DNA from: Apostichopus japonicus
Lineage: Eukaryota > Echinodermata > Holothuroidea > Aspidochirotida > Stichopodidae
Reading direction: 5' to 3'
Length of the DNA: 64,000 bases
NCBI RefSeq assembly: GCF_037975245.1
Contig: NC_092561.1
Coordinates: 5,444,001 to 5,508,000 of the forward strand
Below, piece by piece: positions 12,707 through 25,439 of the stretch. Within the stretch, counting starts at the first letter, position 1; every line of letters begins with the position of its first letter. Made by a program: the position numbers and the translations under genes. Under the pieces are notes generated by a model. That model had not been told where the DNA came from. It saw only the letters and a program-made list of their open reading frames with translations, and did not search any database.

Positions 12707-13737
12707 TGATGTCTGGTCTTTGCTCTTTTCCAAACTTTAAATCATATCAGAAAGATAGAGTGCTACCTATCTCTATGCAAATACAAACTCAGCATCATTT
12801 TACTGTGGCTTGATAATAACTGTGATACCAGGGTTAGAGTGTATAGCAGATCTCTGATAATATTACCAAAACAACACTAAAAAGCCTAAAACTGTTTTGA
12901 AAATTGGCTTATTGTTAATTGTAGTATTTTTAACTCAAAAATACAGGAAGGTTTTTTTATTTTGGTATTGTCTATGACTCAATACCAGCAGGGTGCCACA
13001 TCAACTGATTGCAACTGATCTATTTAAACTCATAAATCTGAAAGCCTTTTTATTTACCTTAGTTTTACAAATCCCATGCTGATAGTTCATAGTAAAACTA
13101 TATCTTTTTACAGTTTGGAATTTACAGTTTGGAAGTAGTACAGGTACAGTAGGTGAAATATTCTTCAGCTGTATGATGTCAACATCTAGGCACATGAAAC
13201 TTGATTCCTTTTAAAGACAAAGTCTTCATTTCTCTAGGGAGGATGGGACTGTAGGTTGGAATAAGCTTGCATGTCACCAAAATAAGGTAAACAGGGTTAT
13301 AAATCAAGTATGAATCATAATATAGCAAGTCAAGTTTAACACTACTTTTAAACACCTACACAGATGACATCAACCAGGAGGGCTTAACCAGGAGAACTGT
13401 AACTGGGGTTAAAATTCTACACAGAGGAAAGGGTCAATGTACTTAGTACTAGACAAATTTTGCTCTTCATTGGAAGTAAAGTTAAAGGCCACCAGTATTA
13501 GCCCCGAAATTTTAAAATGCATAACAGACCCTACAGTAGCAGATTTCAAAAGTTCTTTCCCTAGAGATCCTGATCCTCAGAATCATGCCCAGTCATGAAG
13601 GAGACAAATAATATTTCTGTGTGGGGATGGGGAAGGAAGGTGATGGAAAGGGGGAATATAAAGAGGGGGGAGGGAGGGAGATGCAATTTAAGAGGTGGGG
13701 ATGGGATCAGGTAATTGTGATAAATATTGAACGTGGC
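12707..13737. other. No gene recognised; purine-rich tract
   Basis: A G/A-rich tract lies at about 13621-13700. No coding or RNA gene signature is visible. Confidence 0.4.
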
Positions 13738-14235
13738 ATCCACACAAGAGTGCTAAGGGTGTTAAGAGTGCTAAGGGTGCTAAAAGTGCTAATGTGGAGT
13801 CCACACAAGAGTGCTAAGGATGTTAAGAGTGCTAAGGGTGCTAAAAGTGCTAATGTGGGGTCCAAACGAGAGTGCTAAGGATGTTAAGAGTGCTAAGGGT
13901 GCTAAAAGTGCTAATGTGGAGTCCACACAAGAGTGCTAAGGATGTTAAGAGTGCTAAGGGTGCTAAAAGTGCTAATGTGGGGTCCAAACGAGAGTGCTAA
14001 GGATGTTAAGAGTGCTAAGGGTGCTAATGTGGAGTCCACACAAGAGTGCTAAGGATGTTAAGAGTGCTAAGGGTGCTAAAAGTGCTAATGTGGGGTCCAA
14101 ACGAGAGTGCTAAGGATGTTAAGAGTGCTAAGGGTGCTAAAAGTGCTAATGTGGAGTCCACACAAGAGTGCTAAGGATGTTAAGAGTGCTAAGGGTGCTA
14201 AAAGTGCTAATGGGGGGTCCAAACGAGAGTGCTAC
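13738..14235. repeat. Hierarchical minisatellite (9 / 61 / 122 bp)
   Basis: The basic motif GAGTGCTAA or variants (GGATGTTAA, GGGTGCTAA, AAGTGCTAA) repeats at about 9 bp inside a 61 bp unit. Units start at 13748, 13809, 13870, 13931, 13992, 14044, 14105, 14166 and 14227. From the second unit on they alternate between a CCACACAA and a CCAAACGA junction, giving a 122 bp higher-order unit. The unit at 13992 has lost one 9 bp sub-repeat, so its spacing is 52 bp. Confidence 0.9.
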
Positions 14236-14890
14236 AGTTGTAAGGAGACAGGTAAGCAAGGTGCGCAGTAAATATTTATATCCTTCAAGTAAAGTACCTT
14301 TGTTAATTGAACATATTATGATACTAATACAAAAAAATGTCAACAATGATTGGATCTTCATTCAGTATTTTTTTTTTCTTTTCCATTTTCTGTCCTGGAG
14401 TCTTTGCGTGATGGGATGTGTTTGTACTCTGCAGCTATTGCAAACAAAGTTCGTTACCAATCCAATCCTCGCTCATGCCTTTGTATGCAAAATAGCTAAT
14501 TATACATCCTTTCATCTCTCCAGTTCTGTAATTACGCCACAAGAACGAAACGAAGTAAAGAATTTAAATTGTACGTGCTTCATTGAATGCTTCTAGGAAT
14601 TCAAAGACAACCTTCAAGGTTAAGGTTCCCCCGTTGGAGAAACAGTTCAAACCCTTTAATTAATCTACGAGTATACATACATGCATACAAGATGCAGTCC
14701 GGAGCAGGTTAATTAAGATGAATGTATTTAGCCATGAACCAGAGCATCTTCTAGAACACTGAATATAGATGGTTGCAAGCATTATCCGTTGCAAAAACCA
14801 AAATCATCCTTAAAATTTAAAAAAATGTCTGCAAAATTTCTTTTTCCATGTACTACTGTACATATAGCACCACACTGGGTATATTTTATC
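14236..14890. other. No gene recognised
   Basis: A plus-strand frame of 142 codons overlaps the end of the minisatellite (14168-14596). Its first part is repeat-derived and the rest shows no motif, so I do not call it a gene. Confidence 0.4.
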
Positions 14891-14894
14891 CAGT

Positions 14895-14988
14895 ATATAT
14901 ATATATATGTATATATATATATAAATATGTGTGTATATGTATATATGTATATACACATATATAAAAATATATATATATATATATATAA
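14895..14988. repeat. TA / TATG microsatellite
   Basis: Alternating TA with interspersed TG (TATATATGTATATATA and similar) gives shadow frames on both strands and has no coding meaning. Confidence 0.85.
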
Positions 14989-15148
14989 TTGATTCAGATG
15001 TTCACTTCCTGTTGCAAAAGTCCTCAAAAAAAAAAGTAGAGCAAGTATATTAGAGAAGAATAGAATTAGAGTAGAAGTAGAGCAAGTACATAATATAGTA
15101 TACCTATACTATAACTTACAGCATGTTGTTGTTACTCGAGTAACTGGA

Positions 15149-15245
15149 CGTAAACATTCGTGTGTGTCACTGTGACCTCATTTCAACAAACCGCCCACCG
15201 TGCTAGGAAGAAATAAGGTCACAATTACATACACGAATGTTTACG
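15149..15245. repeat. 97 bp hairpin-forming inverted repeat
   Basis: Arms 15149-15184 and 15210-15245 are reverse complements over 36 bp with about 4 mismatches, starting CGTAAACATTCGTGTGTGTC and ending ACACGAATGTTTACG. The loop is 25 bp. No flanking target duplication is evident. It could be a fold-back element remnant or a transcribed hairpin; nothing in the sequence decides between them. Confidence 0.7.
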
Positions 15246-18200
15246 TGAACATGCAAGATGAAGTTCGATACAAACGGACTGGGTGGGTGATTGACTAGTT
15301 CAAGGTTCCACTAACTCTATTCGTGCAGTTTGGCATTAACCTACAAAAATACACTGTATAGAAAAAACACAAGTTAAGGTGCTTTAAACACTTGGTTTGA
15401 GCTAAAAAAGCTTTGAAAAATATGTTGCTTCAACAATAGCACATGAAATTGTGTGGTATGTATACCACTAACTGTACAACTCAAGGTACCCTTACGATAC
15501 ATCTGCAGCTTGACAACTTTGGGGGGGCTAAATAGGAATGACAAGACAGCGCCCTCTATTAATTTTGGGTGTGCAGGCTTGAATCTAGCTCCATTAAAAG
15601 TTCAAAAGTCTCATTCTCAGAACATTGCATAAATTTAGTTCTGAACAACAAAAGCAATTCACAATTCTTTAATACAATGTATCAATCTTTGTTTTGAAAT
15701 AGCTGCAGATCCAGTTTAATTAATACTAGATACTGATACTAGGTTAATTACTAGACATTGATGACCCCCATGCTGAGATACCCTGAAAGACCCTGAGCTA
15801 CTGTAAGATCACACAATGCACAGAAGATATTCATACCATATATAGAAATCCAGAATCATTATCATCACTGTTTCTTAGAGGTTTATTCACCAATGTGAAA
15901 TTCTATCTCTAAAGGGGGAGTATATTTGGTGATCATTCCACGAAAAACCGCATAAACCAGCTGTGCATTACATAGTTCACCTGTATCCACCTGGAGCTTT
16001 CCATGAAATATTGTATGCACAGCTGAAGGAACTATAGATAGCGCAAATAAAAAATACCCTGTAGAATAAAAAAAAAAGTTTCTAGATAATGAAGACATGT
16101 ATCATGATCTTTAGAAAAAAAAGAAGTGGTTGATTTATTTATGAAATATAAAATACATGCGATATGACTCAAAATTCTACGAAATGCAACTCTGGATATT
16201 TTACGATCCAATTATATTTTGCAATGGCATAATGTTGAGCTTAACTCATGAAATGTCATATATTTAATGTATTTATTTAAGAAACAAAACTGTGGAGAGT
16301 ATTCAACCCTCAGCTGACAATTTGCTTGAAAACTAGCGTTATTTTCCAAAGTTATTTCCAATTCACAATTGATTGTGAATTGAGGGAAATATTAATTTAC
16401 AATTAAGTGTAGGTTAGCTTAAATGGAATTAAGAAGATTACAACTGTCTTAATGGATAAACTCTACCAGTTGATTGCCTCTGTCATCTCTTTCAAGATAA
16501 AACTGTGAGCAAGTGCACATCTCAAATGTATGAGAGAAAAAAAACGCATACAGTTATATACAGTATGTATGTGCATGAAACAAAATACAGTCACATAGTA
16601 GTGTATGCATGTTGACAAGTCTCCAATAGCATGCAGGGTCCTCATCTTTTCTGTGTTTAGCTCTCAACAAACAACTGTCCTCAGAAAATTATTGTTATCC
16701 CCATACTGTATACTGTATGTTAGAAATATGAACAAACAGGTTTACCAGATGACAACAGTCGGGAACAAACATTATCACTTCTCCTTCTACTCCATATGTA
16801 CTGTACCTCTCCCCCACCCCTGTCCTTCCCAATATCTACTCTGGGCACATCTCCATATTAAGTCTAATTTCAATGTTCTCAATTCTGACTTCTGAGATAA
16901 ATATTAGGTAAGTACTCTAGAAGTACTGTATGAGCTGAAGGCTAAAACCACACTGAATAACTTCTAAAATTTAGGAAATTTTTAGCCGTTTTTTAGCATG
17001 CTAAACTTTAGAGGCAATATACACACAGAAGACAAACTTTCACAAACTTGACCTTTGATTCTTGATTCACCCATTTGCTGCAATGATCTTACACAACCTG
17101 TGGGGATCTTACACAAACACAAACACCTCTGCCGGTCAAGGTGAACGACCTGGGTGGTCATTGACATCAATTTCACAGAAAACGAAAATGTGTTCAACAT
17201 TTGAAACTTCCAAGAACTGTAATTCAAAATAGCCCAGTACCTGCACAGTGGGTGTGGTTCTATACAAAGAAAAGAAGCACATGTGTAGTACCACACAATG
17301 TATTTTTTGTTCTTACATTTCCACTTAATGCAGAGTTCACAACCCTCCAGTGACTAATTTGGTCATATGCCAATCTTCATGTCAATAAAAATAGTATGCA
17401 CCTGGAATTTTTAGACAAATAATTTCATTTTGCTTTCCTTTTGTTATATAAGTATTTTGAGGTTTATTAGCCACAAAAAAAGAAAAACACTTACACAATA
17501 AGAGGTAATATGACAAAGATGAGGGTCATTAACTCTGATGCCTGAGCAAGCACACTTTTCAAGAAATTTCACGTTTTTAATGGCATCGATCTCTCAGGAT
17601 ATGCTCATTCGTTGAGGAAAAATTTGACCGAAAATGTAATAAATTAACATCAGACAAAAATCAGAGATTCTAGAAAAGGCACGTTTCTCTATATTTTAGC
17701 AAACTTTTATCCTGTTCATCGTCAGCTCTTGTCATCAAAAATTTAATAGAACAAAATGTTTTATAGTAAATATTAAATATTCTAAACCTAAGAGGTACTG
17801 TAGGTTATAAACAACATGTCAGGGTGTGTTTCTAGGAAATTGAAACAGAAGAGGAGAACAGATCTATTTTGGAGACCGGTCAAGTACACTTTCATCATAA
17901 TGAGAGGATCGGGGAGGGGGGGGTGGGAGTGATAACCAACAAGATGTATCACTTCTCCAAGGAGGACCACTGAAAGGAACAGCCAGGCAACATTTCAAAT
18001 GTGGTCTGGTCATCAGAGATGGACAAATTTCGGTGTGGATGACCAAATTTACCTTTGGAGGTCGTCCTGCAGACGGCTTAATAATGATATCCATTCAGAG
18101 TGCATTGTAAACTAATTACCCCTAAATAATGATAAATTATCTCACTTGATCACTTTGGGGAAACTGGAATAAAACAACAATGGCTGTAGGCCTATAATTC

Positions 18201-20008
18201 ACCTAAAAGGAGGTTTAGCTGGCCCAAAGCTGGTGTCGATGCACCAAACCTACACATAGTAGTATATTAAACACATGTAGCTAAACTAATCAGTCTCAGG
18301 TATATTTAAATTAGATAGAGAATATTTTTCTTTTACAAAAATGCCAGGGCTGAATGATAGAGAGGAAGGCAACTCACATCCTTCATTTCAGCAACAACAA
18401 TTTTACCATATATACCCTCTTTCCCTAATCCACTAAGTACTACTGTGCATAAAAAAATTCTGAAATGTCTAGAATTTTTTCTATTAAATTCACTTTTTTA
18501 CAGATTGTATCTTATTCATGACAAATCTACACTGCAGTGAGGTAGTATAATAAATCACATACAAGAAACACACAGGCGTTGGGGAATTCTTTAATCTGTA
18601 CCGTGAAACAAACAGACCATTTGCATGACAAAATGTAAGTGCACATGTGTACATGTGGTAAGTCTAAAATTCAAATGGGACTTTTACATCCATGCAATCA
18701 TACTCACAAACTCACCTTAAATAGTGTTGTCCCCATGCTCAGAGAAGCATAACAACATACATCTAAAAATAAACCATTACATCATCACTGGGAACGCTTA
18801 CAAACAAACTTGGCCGAGCTAAAAACCAACAACCGAAAAAGGTCTTTTCTTATTTTATATATTTACACAGGCTCCACCTATTCACAATGATTGACAACTC
18901 AACTTTGTCACACACCTACCTGCCTGATGCCAAACTACTGTAATAGATTACCTAGTAATTCAAAACTTTGAGAATGACTCACTTGATGTGGTTTTTGGAA
19001 AAGTTTAAAACCTGAATAAAAGTTTCTAAAACAATTAATCAAGTCTTGGTCTCACAGCTCATGAATGAAAATTGCGGTTGATAGAAAAAACAATCAAAGA
19101 AAGTAAACTTAACCTGTGAAGTAATATTATTGTCAGAGTGGGGTAAAATTACATTTTACTGTAACAAAGTACACACTACTACTGTAGAGTAGGATGCATC
19201 ATATACAATGAGCTTTATTGTTTACTCGGATCACAACATACATGTTCTTTATAGCACTGTAAAAAGGTACCATTAACAAACATATCTCTAGGGACGGTTT
19301 ATGTATCACTCATGTAGAAAGTAGGCCAATGTAAACACAGCTGTTAAATATAAAGTTATTAGACAACAAACCTACTACCAGCAGATCTGGAGCCGCCCAC
19401 CCCCCCCCCCACAAAAAAAAAGAACAAGGCTATCATGAGTCATAGTAGCAAAGCTAGCATCAATCTGTCAATTTATTGATTGGCAGAGGTAGTAAGTGAG
19501 TTGTCATATATGCCAACATGACAGGTTGATAATCCAAAACTTGATCAGGACCAGGTGTCAATGGATGTAATTAGTACTGTAAGCCTAATGAAACCCTGTG
19601 CATTAGTTGTCTCACACACATCACAGCCCTTCTGGAACCTTGCAGTATCATTGACATGAAAGCTGTAAATGTTACTGAACCTAAAGCATTACTATAATTT
19701 TAAGGTATACAGGGAGGTTGTCATCTCCACTGACAATCCTTAATAAGTTTTACACCCCCGACCCTCGACCTCCCCCTCGTTCACAACTATTCACTGACCA
19801 AGTGACCACCATAGAAAATGCAACAATACAAATTAACGTCCAGGCCTACACCTCTGTATATTGCATAGAACTCCAAACCGTCACAAACGTTTCTCCAAAC
19901 CTGCGCCCCCAAGAAGAAATTCAGTGCACTGCGAATTGCTGGGAACACCCTCCTCCCAGGTACTTTAAGTCTCAATACGTGTTTGCTGATGAATTTCAGA
20001 AAACTTAC
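15246..20008. other. No gene recognised
   Basis: Mostly AT-rich DNA with scattered open frames under about 105 codons. A minus-strand segment near 17115-17230 follows an acceptor-like site and has a short open frame, but I could not link it to a family. There is a G-run at 17911 and a C-run at 19400. Confidence 0.4.
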
Positions 20009-20157
20009 AAACTTCCGAAGCAGATTCAATGTTTCTTATTCTAGATGCACTCTGACCAGATGGATTTAATGGAGAAAAGCTGTCACAACCTAAAGATAGA
20101 AATTTATTTTCTGTTGCCCTTATATGCTGTGAATGATTTACCGTAAAGTCACTGTGA
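20009..20157 (-). other. Candidate coding exon of unknown gene (minus strand)
   Basis: Read on the minus strand, the segment follows GAGCAG (acceptor) and ends before a perfect GTAAGT donor. Its 149 bases are open in one frame and encode a serine/asparagine-rich peptide including SHSDFTVNHSQ and SFSPLNPSGQSAS. No domain is recognised. Composition alone could produce such a frame, so this is only a candidate. Confidence 0.25.
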
Positions 20158-22381
20158 CTGCTCATATCAGCATGTTCATTACAGAAAATGTAACCTATAT
20201 ACACTCGGATCTTCCACTCGTTAGTCCTATGCCTAATGGTCGTAAACAAAACAGAGAGATTTGATTGGTGCATGATCTGTTGGGAGGGGTTTTCAAATTT
20301 TGAGTGAAGTTTGTAGAATCTACGGACTCGTTAAAAAATCTGGCGAATTTTATTCGGCTTAAAATGTTTAATGATACTGTAGATAACTCAAATTGAGTAA
20401 GAATCAGGATTATTAATATGAAAATTTAAAAGAACAGTGTTATTTTCACTGAGCTATTAGGGCAGTAAGCTGGAAAGGTCGAAGTTAAAATTTGGCAAAC
20501 ACCTTTGAGACTTTAATAATGTTGTTCCACCCCTGTACCTCCCATGAAATCCTGACTATAAATTAAAACACTTCTGCCTCTCGATTCATTTCTGCTATCA
20601 CTACTATACTGTATGTACTTGAAGTATATTTAAATTTAAGAATGCAAAGCTCATGCCATGATGTAAACATGATCACATCAGATTTGAAACTACAAGCAAA
20701 CAGTACCCTGGACGTGACATCCAGAATAGATGACACGCGATAGCACCTTGGATGTCTGTGCAAGCGTCTTCCACAACAGGAAGCATCGTCGAAACTAGAT
20801 TAAAACGCCTACGTCGTCTTATCTCTCAACCGGAACATCCACGCTTCGCCATAATGAGTCAAATTACGTGTGCAAGATGACAGGGAGCTGTCACTTAATT
20901 AGCAAACAGGATTTCAAAGTTTACTTATATATATCCCAAAAAGACAAATAGCAGATAAACAAGGTCATTGGTTTACTCCTGAAGATTGAATCATTACAAG
21001 AAGGCCAGCACTCATGGTCATTTTACAGGATAACATGTAGCAAGTTTCATGGTCAAATTATCAATAAGGGTTGTAACAATTGCATCCTCCTATGTATGAA
21101 CTTGTAGCCATCACACAGTGCTTAGTGCAAAGTACTTTCACTGACTGACAGAATTGTAACTGACAGTTGATATATTTGGAGTTATTCTTTTAAACAGGTT
21201 AAACAGGGACAGTGTCTTGTACATTTTGAAGAAAATTCCTAGTAGTTATTGATTTGAACTTTTGTTTTGTTCCTGAAAGTACACAGTACAAGGTAATTTT
21301 TAAGATACAAGTTTTCAAAGTGTAGGAAGTTATGAGTAGAAAGTGATGAACCAGAATATGTTGGAAAACAATGCAACGTAATTAATATTGTTTGTTTTGG
21401 TGGAGATATAATACTTCTGTACGTCACTTCTTAATTAGAACAAGGAGATGCCATTCATATTGAAATGAAATCATACTGGTAGTGTTTTATACACAGTAAA
21501 GAGATATATTACTGAATAACATGCCCCTACAAATTATGGTACAGTAATTGCAAATAATCACTGGGGAATTGTAAAATATTCTAAATCGTTACGAATTGAA
21601 TGCTGCTAGTTTTTAACTCGTTTTCTCATAAATCGACCCTTGCTCCAGCTAGCACTTTCAAACCATTCTGCCAGCGAAACAACTGAAGCGGCAAACTGTA
21701 TCAACAAAACAACTGATGCCACACAGTTTCAGTATAACAAGGTCGTCTGGGAAAGGTGGCAGAATTTACATAACTAGCGGGCTGTACAGTACTTTTAAAG
21801 TTATTTATTATAACATTGGGCCTTTTAATTACAATATTATACATGTACACACAGCTACCTGTGCATGTACTTTATATAGACTTTCAAGATGGAACTACAG
21901 TAATATGTATGAAGTACAGTACTACAGGCCTATGAGGATATGAATTTCAACATATTTTGTGGAAAGTAATAACCACCCACATCACTCCTCTCTCCCCATC
22001 TTCTTTAAACACAGCCTTGCTAATAGAGATAATACTGGATATTACTAATTGTGGTGGGGTGGGGTTGGGGGGGGGGGAGAGGAACAGTATGTAACCAACA
22101 TTGCATGTGTATCTCCAGTATTGTCATTTTCACATGTTGTTTAATACATAAGCGATCCAGCATACCCTTATATTGCAATATAATCAGATAAATGTAGGTT
22201 TGAAACTTTCCTTCTAAAGCAGTTACAATAAAAACAAAGGAAAATAGGAACAAAGAAAAATAGGATGAAAATATTCAAGAAGGAAACAGAAAAGTGGTTG
22301 TATATTTATATATCATACCAGAAAATATTGTCAATTTCAAACAGAGATAACTTTTGTAAGAGAACATGTAAAGTACATCTA
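20158..22381. other. No gene recognised
   Basis: AT-rich DNA with short frames only. The C-rich and G-rich runs near 22065 have no paired ends I can identify. Confidence 0.4.
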
Positions 22382-22732
22382 CAGTGCTGGATTTAGACCT
22401 TGGGGGTCCCGGGGCACTTCAAGTTCGGTGGGCCCCCTCATACACAGAAATTGAAATACCTGGCAAACAACCAAATTTACACATCAAAGTCACTTTATTG
22501 CATGTAATTGGAACTGACAAGCTGACAAGTAATAATAGAAAGGTTTAATGAGTTATCTATCTGTTCAGTAAATACATGTATACATGTAAATACATGCCAG
22601 TAAAACTCCAAGTAGATTTTTAGGTTTACAGACAAATTTACAATTTTTTGGGAAGGGAGAGCATGAGGGGGAGGGCGAGGGGAGGGTGAGGGGCAATTGC
22701 CCCTTTTAATCAGGGCTATAAATCTGGCACTG
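22382..22732. mobile_element. hAT-like MITE, 351 bp
   Basis: The ends are CAGTGCTGGATTTA and TAAATCTGGCACTG, inverted with two mismatches. The interior is G-rich just inside both ends. Flanks TACATCTA and GACATGTA match at 6 of 8 positions, consistent with an aged 8 bp target duplication. It has no coding capacity. Confidence 0.7.
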
Positions 22733-25306
22733 GACATGTATACTTATTTCTCAACTTGTGATGCTCAATGGTACAGTACTGTATCTGACATGTCACAACA
22801 ACATAGCAAGTATCAAAGAATTCTATAACTGTTGACTTTGCCATTCCATAATATCAGACACAGTTGAATGAGTTGATCAAACAGTACAGTTTGCATTCAT
22901 ACTCTTATAGAACTTTGTTGCATTTGCAAATTATCATAGTTACATAGCAAAACCAAAACGTAGGTCAAAATACCTAAAACAAGCAGTGAATTTTAGAGTA
23001 CTAGACAAAATAGAACATTGGAGAAAACAGGAAGGGAAAAAAGGAAGATCAGTGGATAGCATGTGCTTACTGTACTGTACTTTTGGTTATATATAAACAA
23101 TCATAAATATTGTGTTTTTCAAATGACTTTATATTACATGTGGATACGAACATGTATAGTTTAGCCTGTTTTCAAATTAGATCTGCAAGCACCTTGAAAC
23201 ATATATACTGTATAGAGGATTTGAACTGTTTTGATAATTTCCAATTATTTCCTGTTATTGCCCACTTCATGGGATGATTAACTGTATTCTCGAGACAGGT
23301 TTCCGCCCAATGTATTACTGTAATTGTCCCATGAAGGCGACTCAACTACTGCTGTCAAGTTCATGTTTACGCTACAGTGTGTAGCAGAAGTAAATCAATG
23401 TTTGACAGCATTATGAGCTCTACAGACTGTAAGACATTTCATAGGAAGACCAAATACTCCATTCAAAAGGGAAAAACTTTAAAGATTGAGTTTAAGAGAA
23501 TGAATATGACATTTTGCCACATTATAACAAATTTCTTTTCTTTCGTTAGGGGCGCTATATAAGTCTCATTTATTATCATTATTATTACACATACAATAGT
23601 CACCCCAGTTGAATGTTGGACTCGACAGGAGGAGAAAGTGGACTGAGTCCCCAATGGTGGGTTTGGGGGTGGGGGTGGGGGGCAGCATTAATTAATATTC
23701 AATCTCTGAATGATTAATAACAAACCCCCCTCCAGCTCCCCTTCCCCCAGGCCCCTAAAATAAGTATAATGTTATTTCTGCAAGCCTAATTCACTTGTGT
23801 CCTTTGGAACCCAGATTTCATGAAGAATGATCTTGTGTAACCAGTTTTCTATTTGCCATTTCAGCCAACTGTGCAAAACAAAAGCACCTAAAATGTTATA
23901 CACATATTGCAGTACCTCTGCAGTTTCTTTATCGTCAGTTTGCATCAAATACTATTTTAGGCAAGAGAGAAAACCTTTTAAATATTAGATATTACTAGAC
24001 ACCTTTTTATATCACAATGAAAATGATGAAAATTAATTAACTATCAAATACTGTTTTTCACAAAATTCAATGACCTAATCTTTAGTAATCTTAGTTATTT
24101 TTAAATTTTGAAGTCAAAATATTCTGTCGAAATTTTTTAATTTGTTTGCCTTATTCCAGTTGTTTTTGCAAAAGCACACTGGTTACCTACTGTCAGAAAT
24201 TTACATGATGATAACAAATTTAGGGAAAATAAACAAAATGTGCTGAATTTCCTGTCAACAGCACCAAAAAAATTGCCCATTTGCCATCGAGTCTCAGAAA
24301 TTTTGTTTGGAGATGGATTTGTAGAGGCGTAATTCAATACCACTACTGTTTTCGCCAACTGATAGTGCCCTATATTTAGTATGACTTTTTATCAGCATTG
24401 CTAGTTCGCACTTACACCACTTCGACCTTTCGACCGCTGCACATGACGAGCTAACAACTTCAATGTTAATCTCGTTATTTATTTCAGATCGGGTAATTCC
24501 CATCAAGGTGGGAAAGGTTCTTATCTGACCACTACTGATTTATATTATTGGAAGACTTTTGTATTGCATTTCTTAATTTGGGACAATCTAAACTTTTTCG
24601 TATTTTGTGAAGGATTTTAATCGTATTATCGATGGATCCTATATAAATTCCTAATTAACTGCTTTCTATAAAGTATCTGAAAGAAATACAAAATTGATAT
24701 TTCCTTCTTTCCCAAGGGTCGAAATAAATATTAGTGGTTATGTTGAAACTGTGTATTAATGTTGTGTTCGAAAAATTGGTTACAATTTTACTTTCAAACT
24801 TGACGATTACTGGTGTCTTGAAGTATCAGGGCAGCCTTATATAACACAGTGATAGGCCAACACAAAGTTAGGTATCTCCTGCTTGCAACTATAGCCTGGC
24901 CTAGGCTTATGGCATGCAACCAGTATTACCACCCCACGCCTCTCCCAGTTATTCTTTGATCCCAGGAATGGAATCAAATTCAGAAGGTTAGTCTATTATA
25001 GGTCTAGGCCTAGTCTGAACAGGATCTTGGTACTGATACGATCAACTATCCTGATGTCAGTGATCTAGCATCTAGGCACTGACAGTGACAGTATTCATAC
25101 TATTAGTGTTGACACAATACATACATGGGCTAGGGGGCTATACAGTACGTTACTATACCGTACAATAATACAGCCTAGGCCTAGATTGAGGCCCAACTGA
25201 ATCCAAAACTTTCATTTAACACCGAAAGGCCTCAATACGGCCGGGTAACTTTACGTAACGTGTTGTTTTTAGTGAGTATGAGAAAGTTAGGCCCATTGTA
25301 ACTTAC
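22733..25306. other. No gene recognised
   Basis: AT-rich. Two overlapping minus-strand frames (24137-24358 and 24294-24506) encode unplaceable peptides. The short G-rich segment at 23655-23682 lies next to a C-rich one at 23725-23755. Confidence 0.4.
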
Positions 25307-25439
25307 CTCAACAAGTGAAGGACGTATTCTTCTCGAATCACTATTGTTAACACAACTGTTGTTATCAGGTACGATAGGCGATGAGTCAAGTTCAATGACA
25401 GATCTTTTAAATCTCTTGTCTCTTAGAAACTTTAGAGAC
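25307..25439 (-). other. Candidate coding exon of unknown gene (minus strand)
   Basis: On the minus strand this segment ends in GAG followed by a perfect GTAAGT donor (last exon base 25307). It is open in one frame, encoding a peptide with VIELDSSPIVPDNNS and ending in RRIRPSLVE. The frame meets a stop just upstream of a weak acceptor (CTAACTAG), and there is no in-frame ATG, so an upstream exon would be required. No family is recognised. Confidence 0.27.

Noticed and set aside
17115-17230. Conserved exon (faint resemblance to a meiosis protein or cadherin motif)
   Set aside because: The match is limited to four or five residues, a stop follows quickly, and no neighbouring exon supports it.
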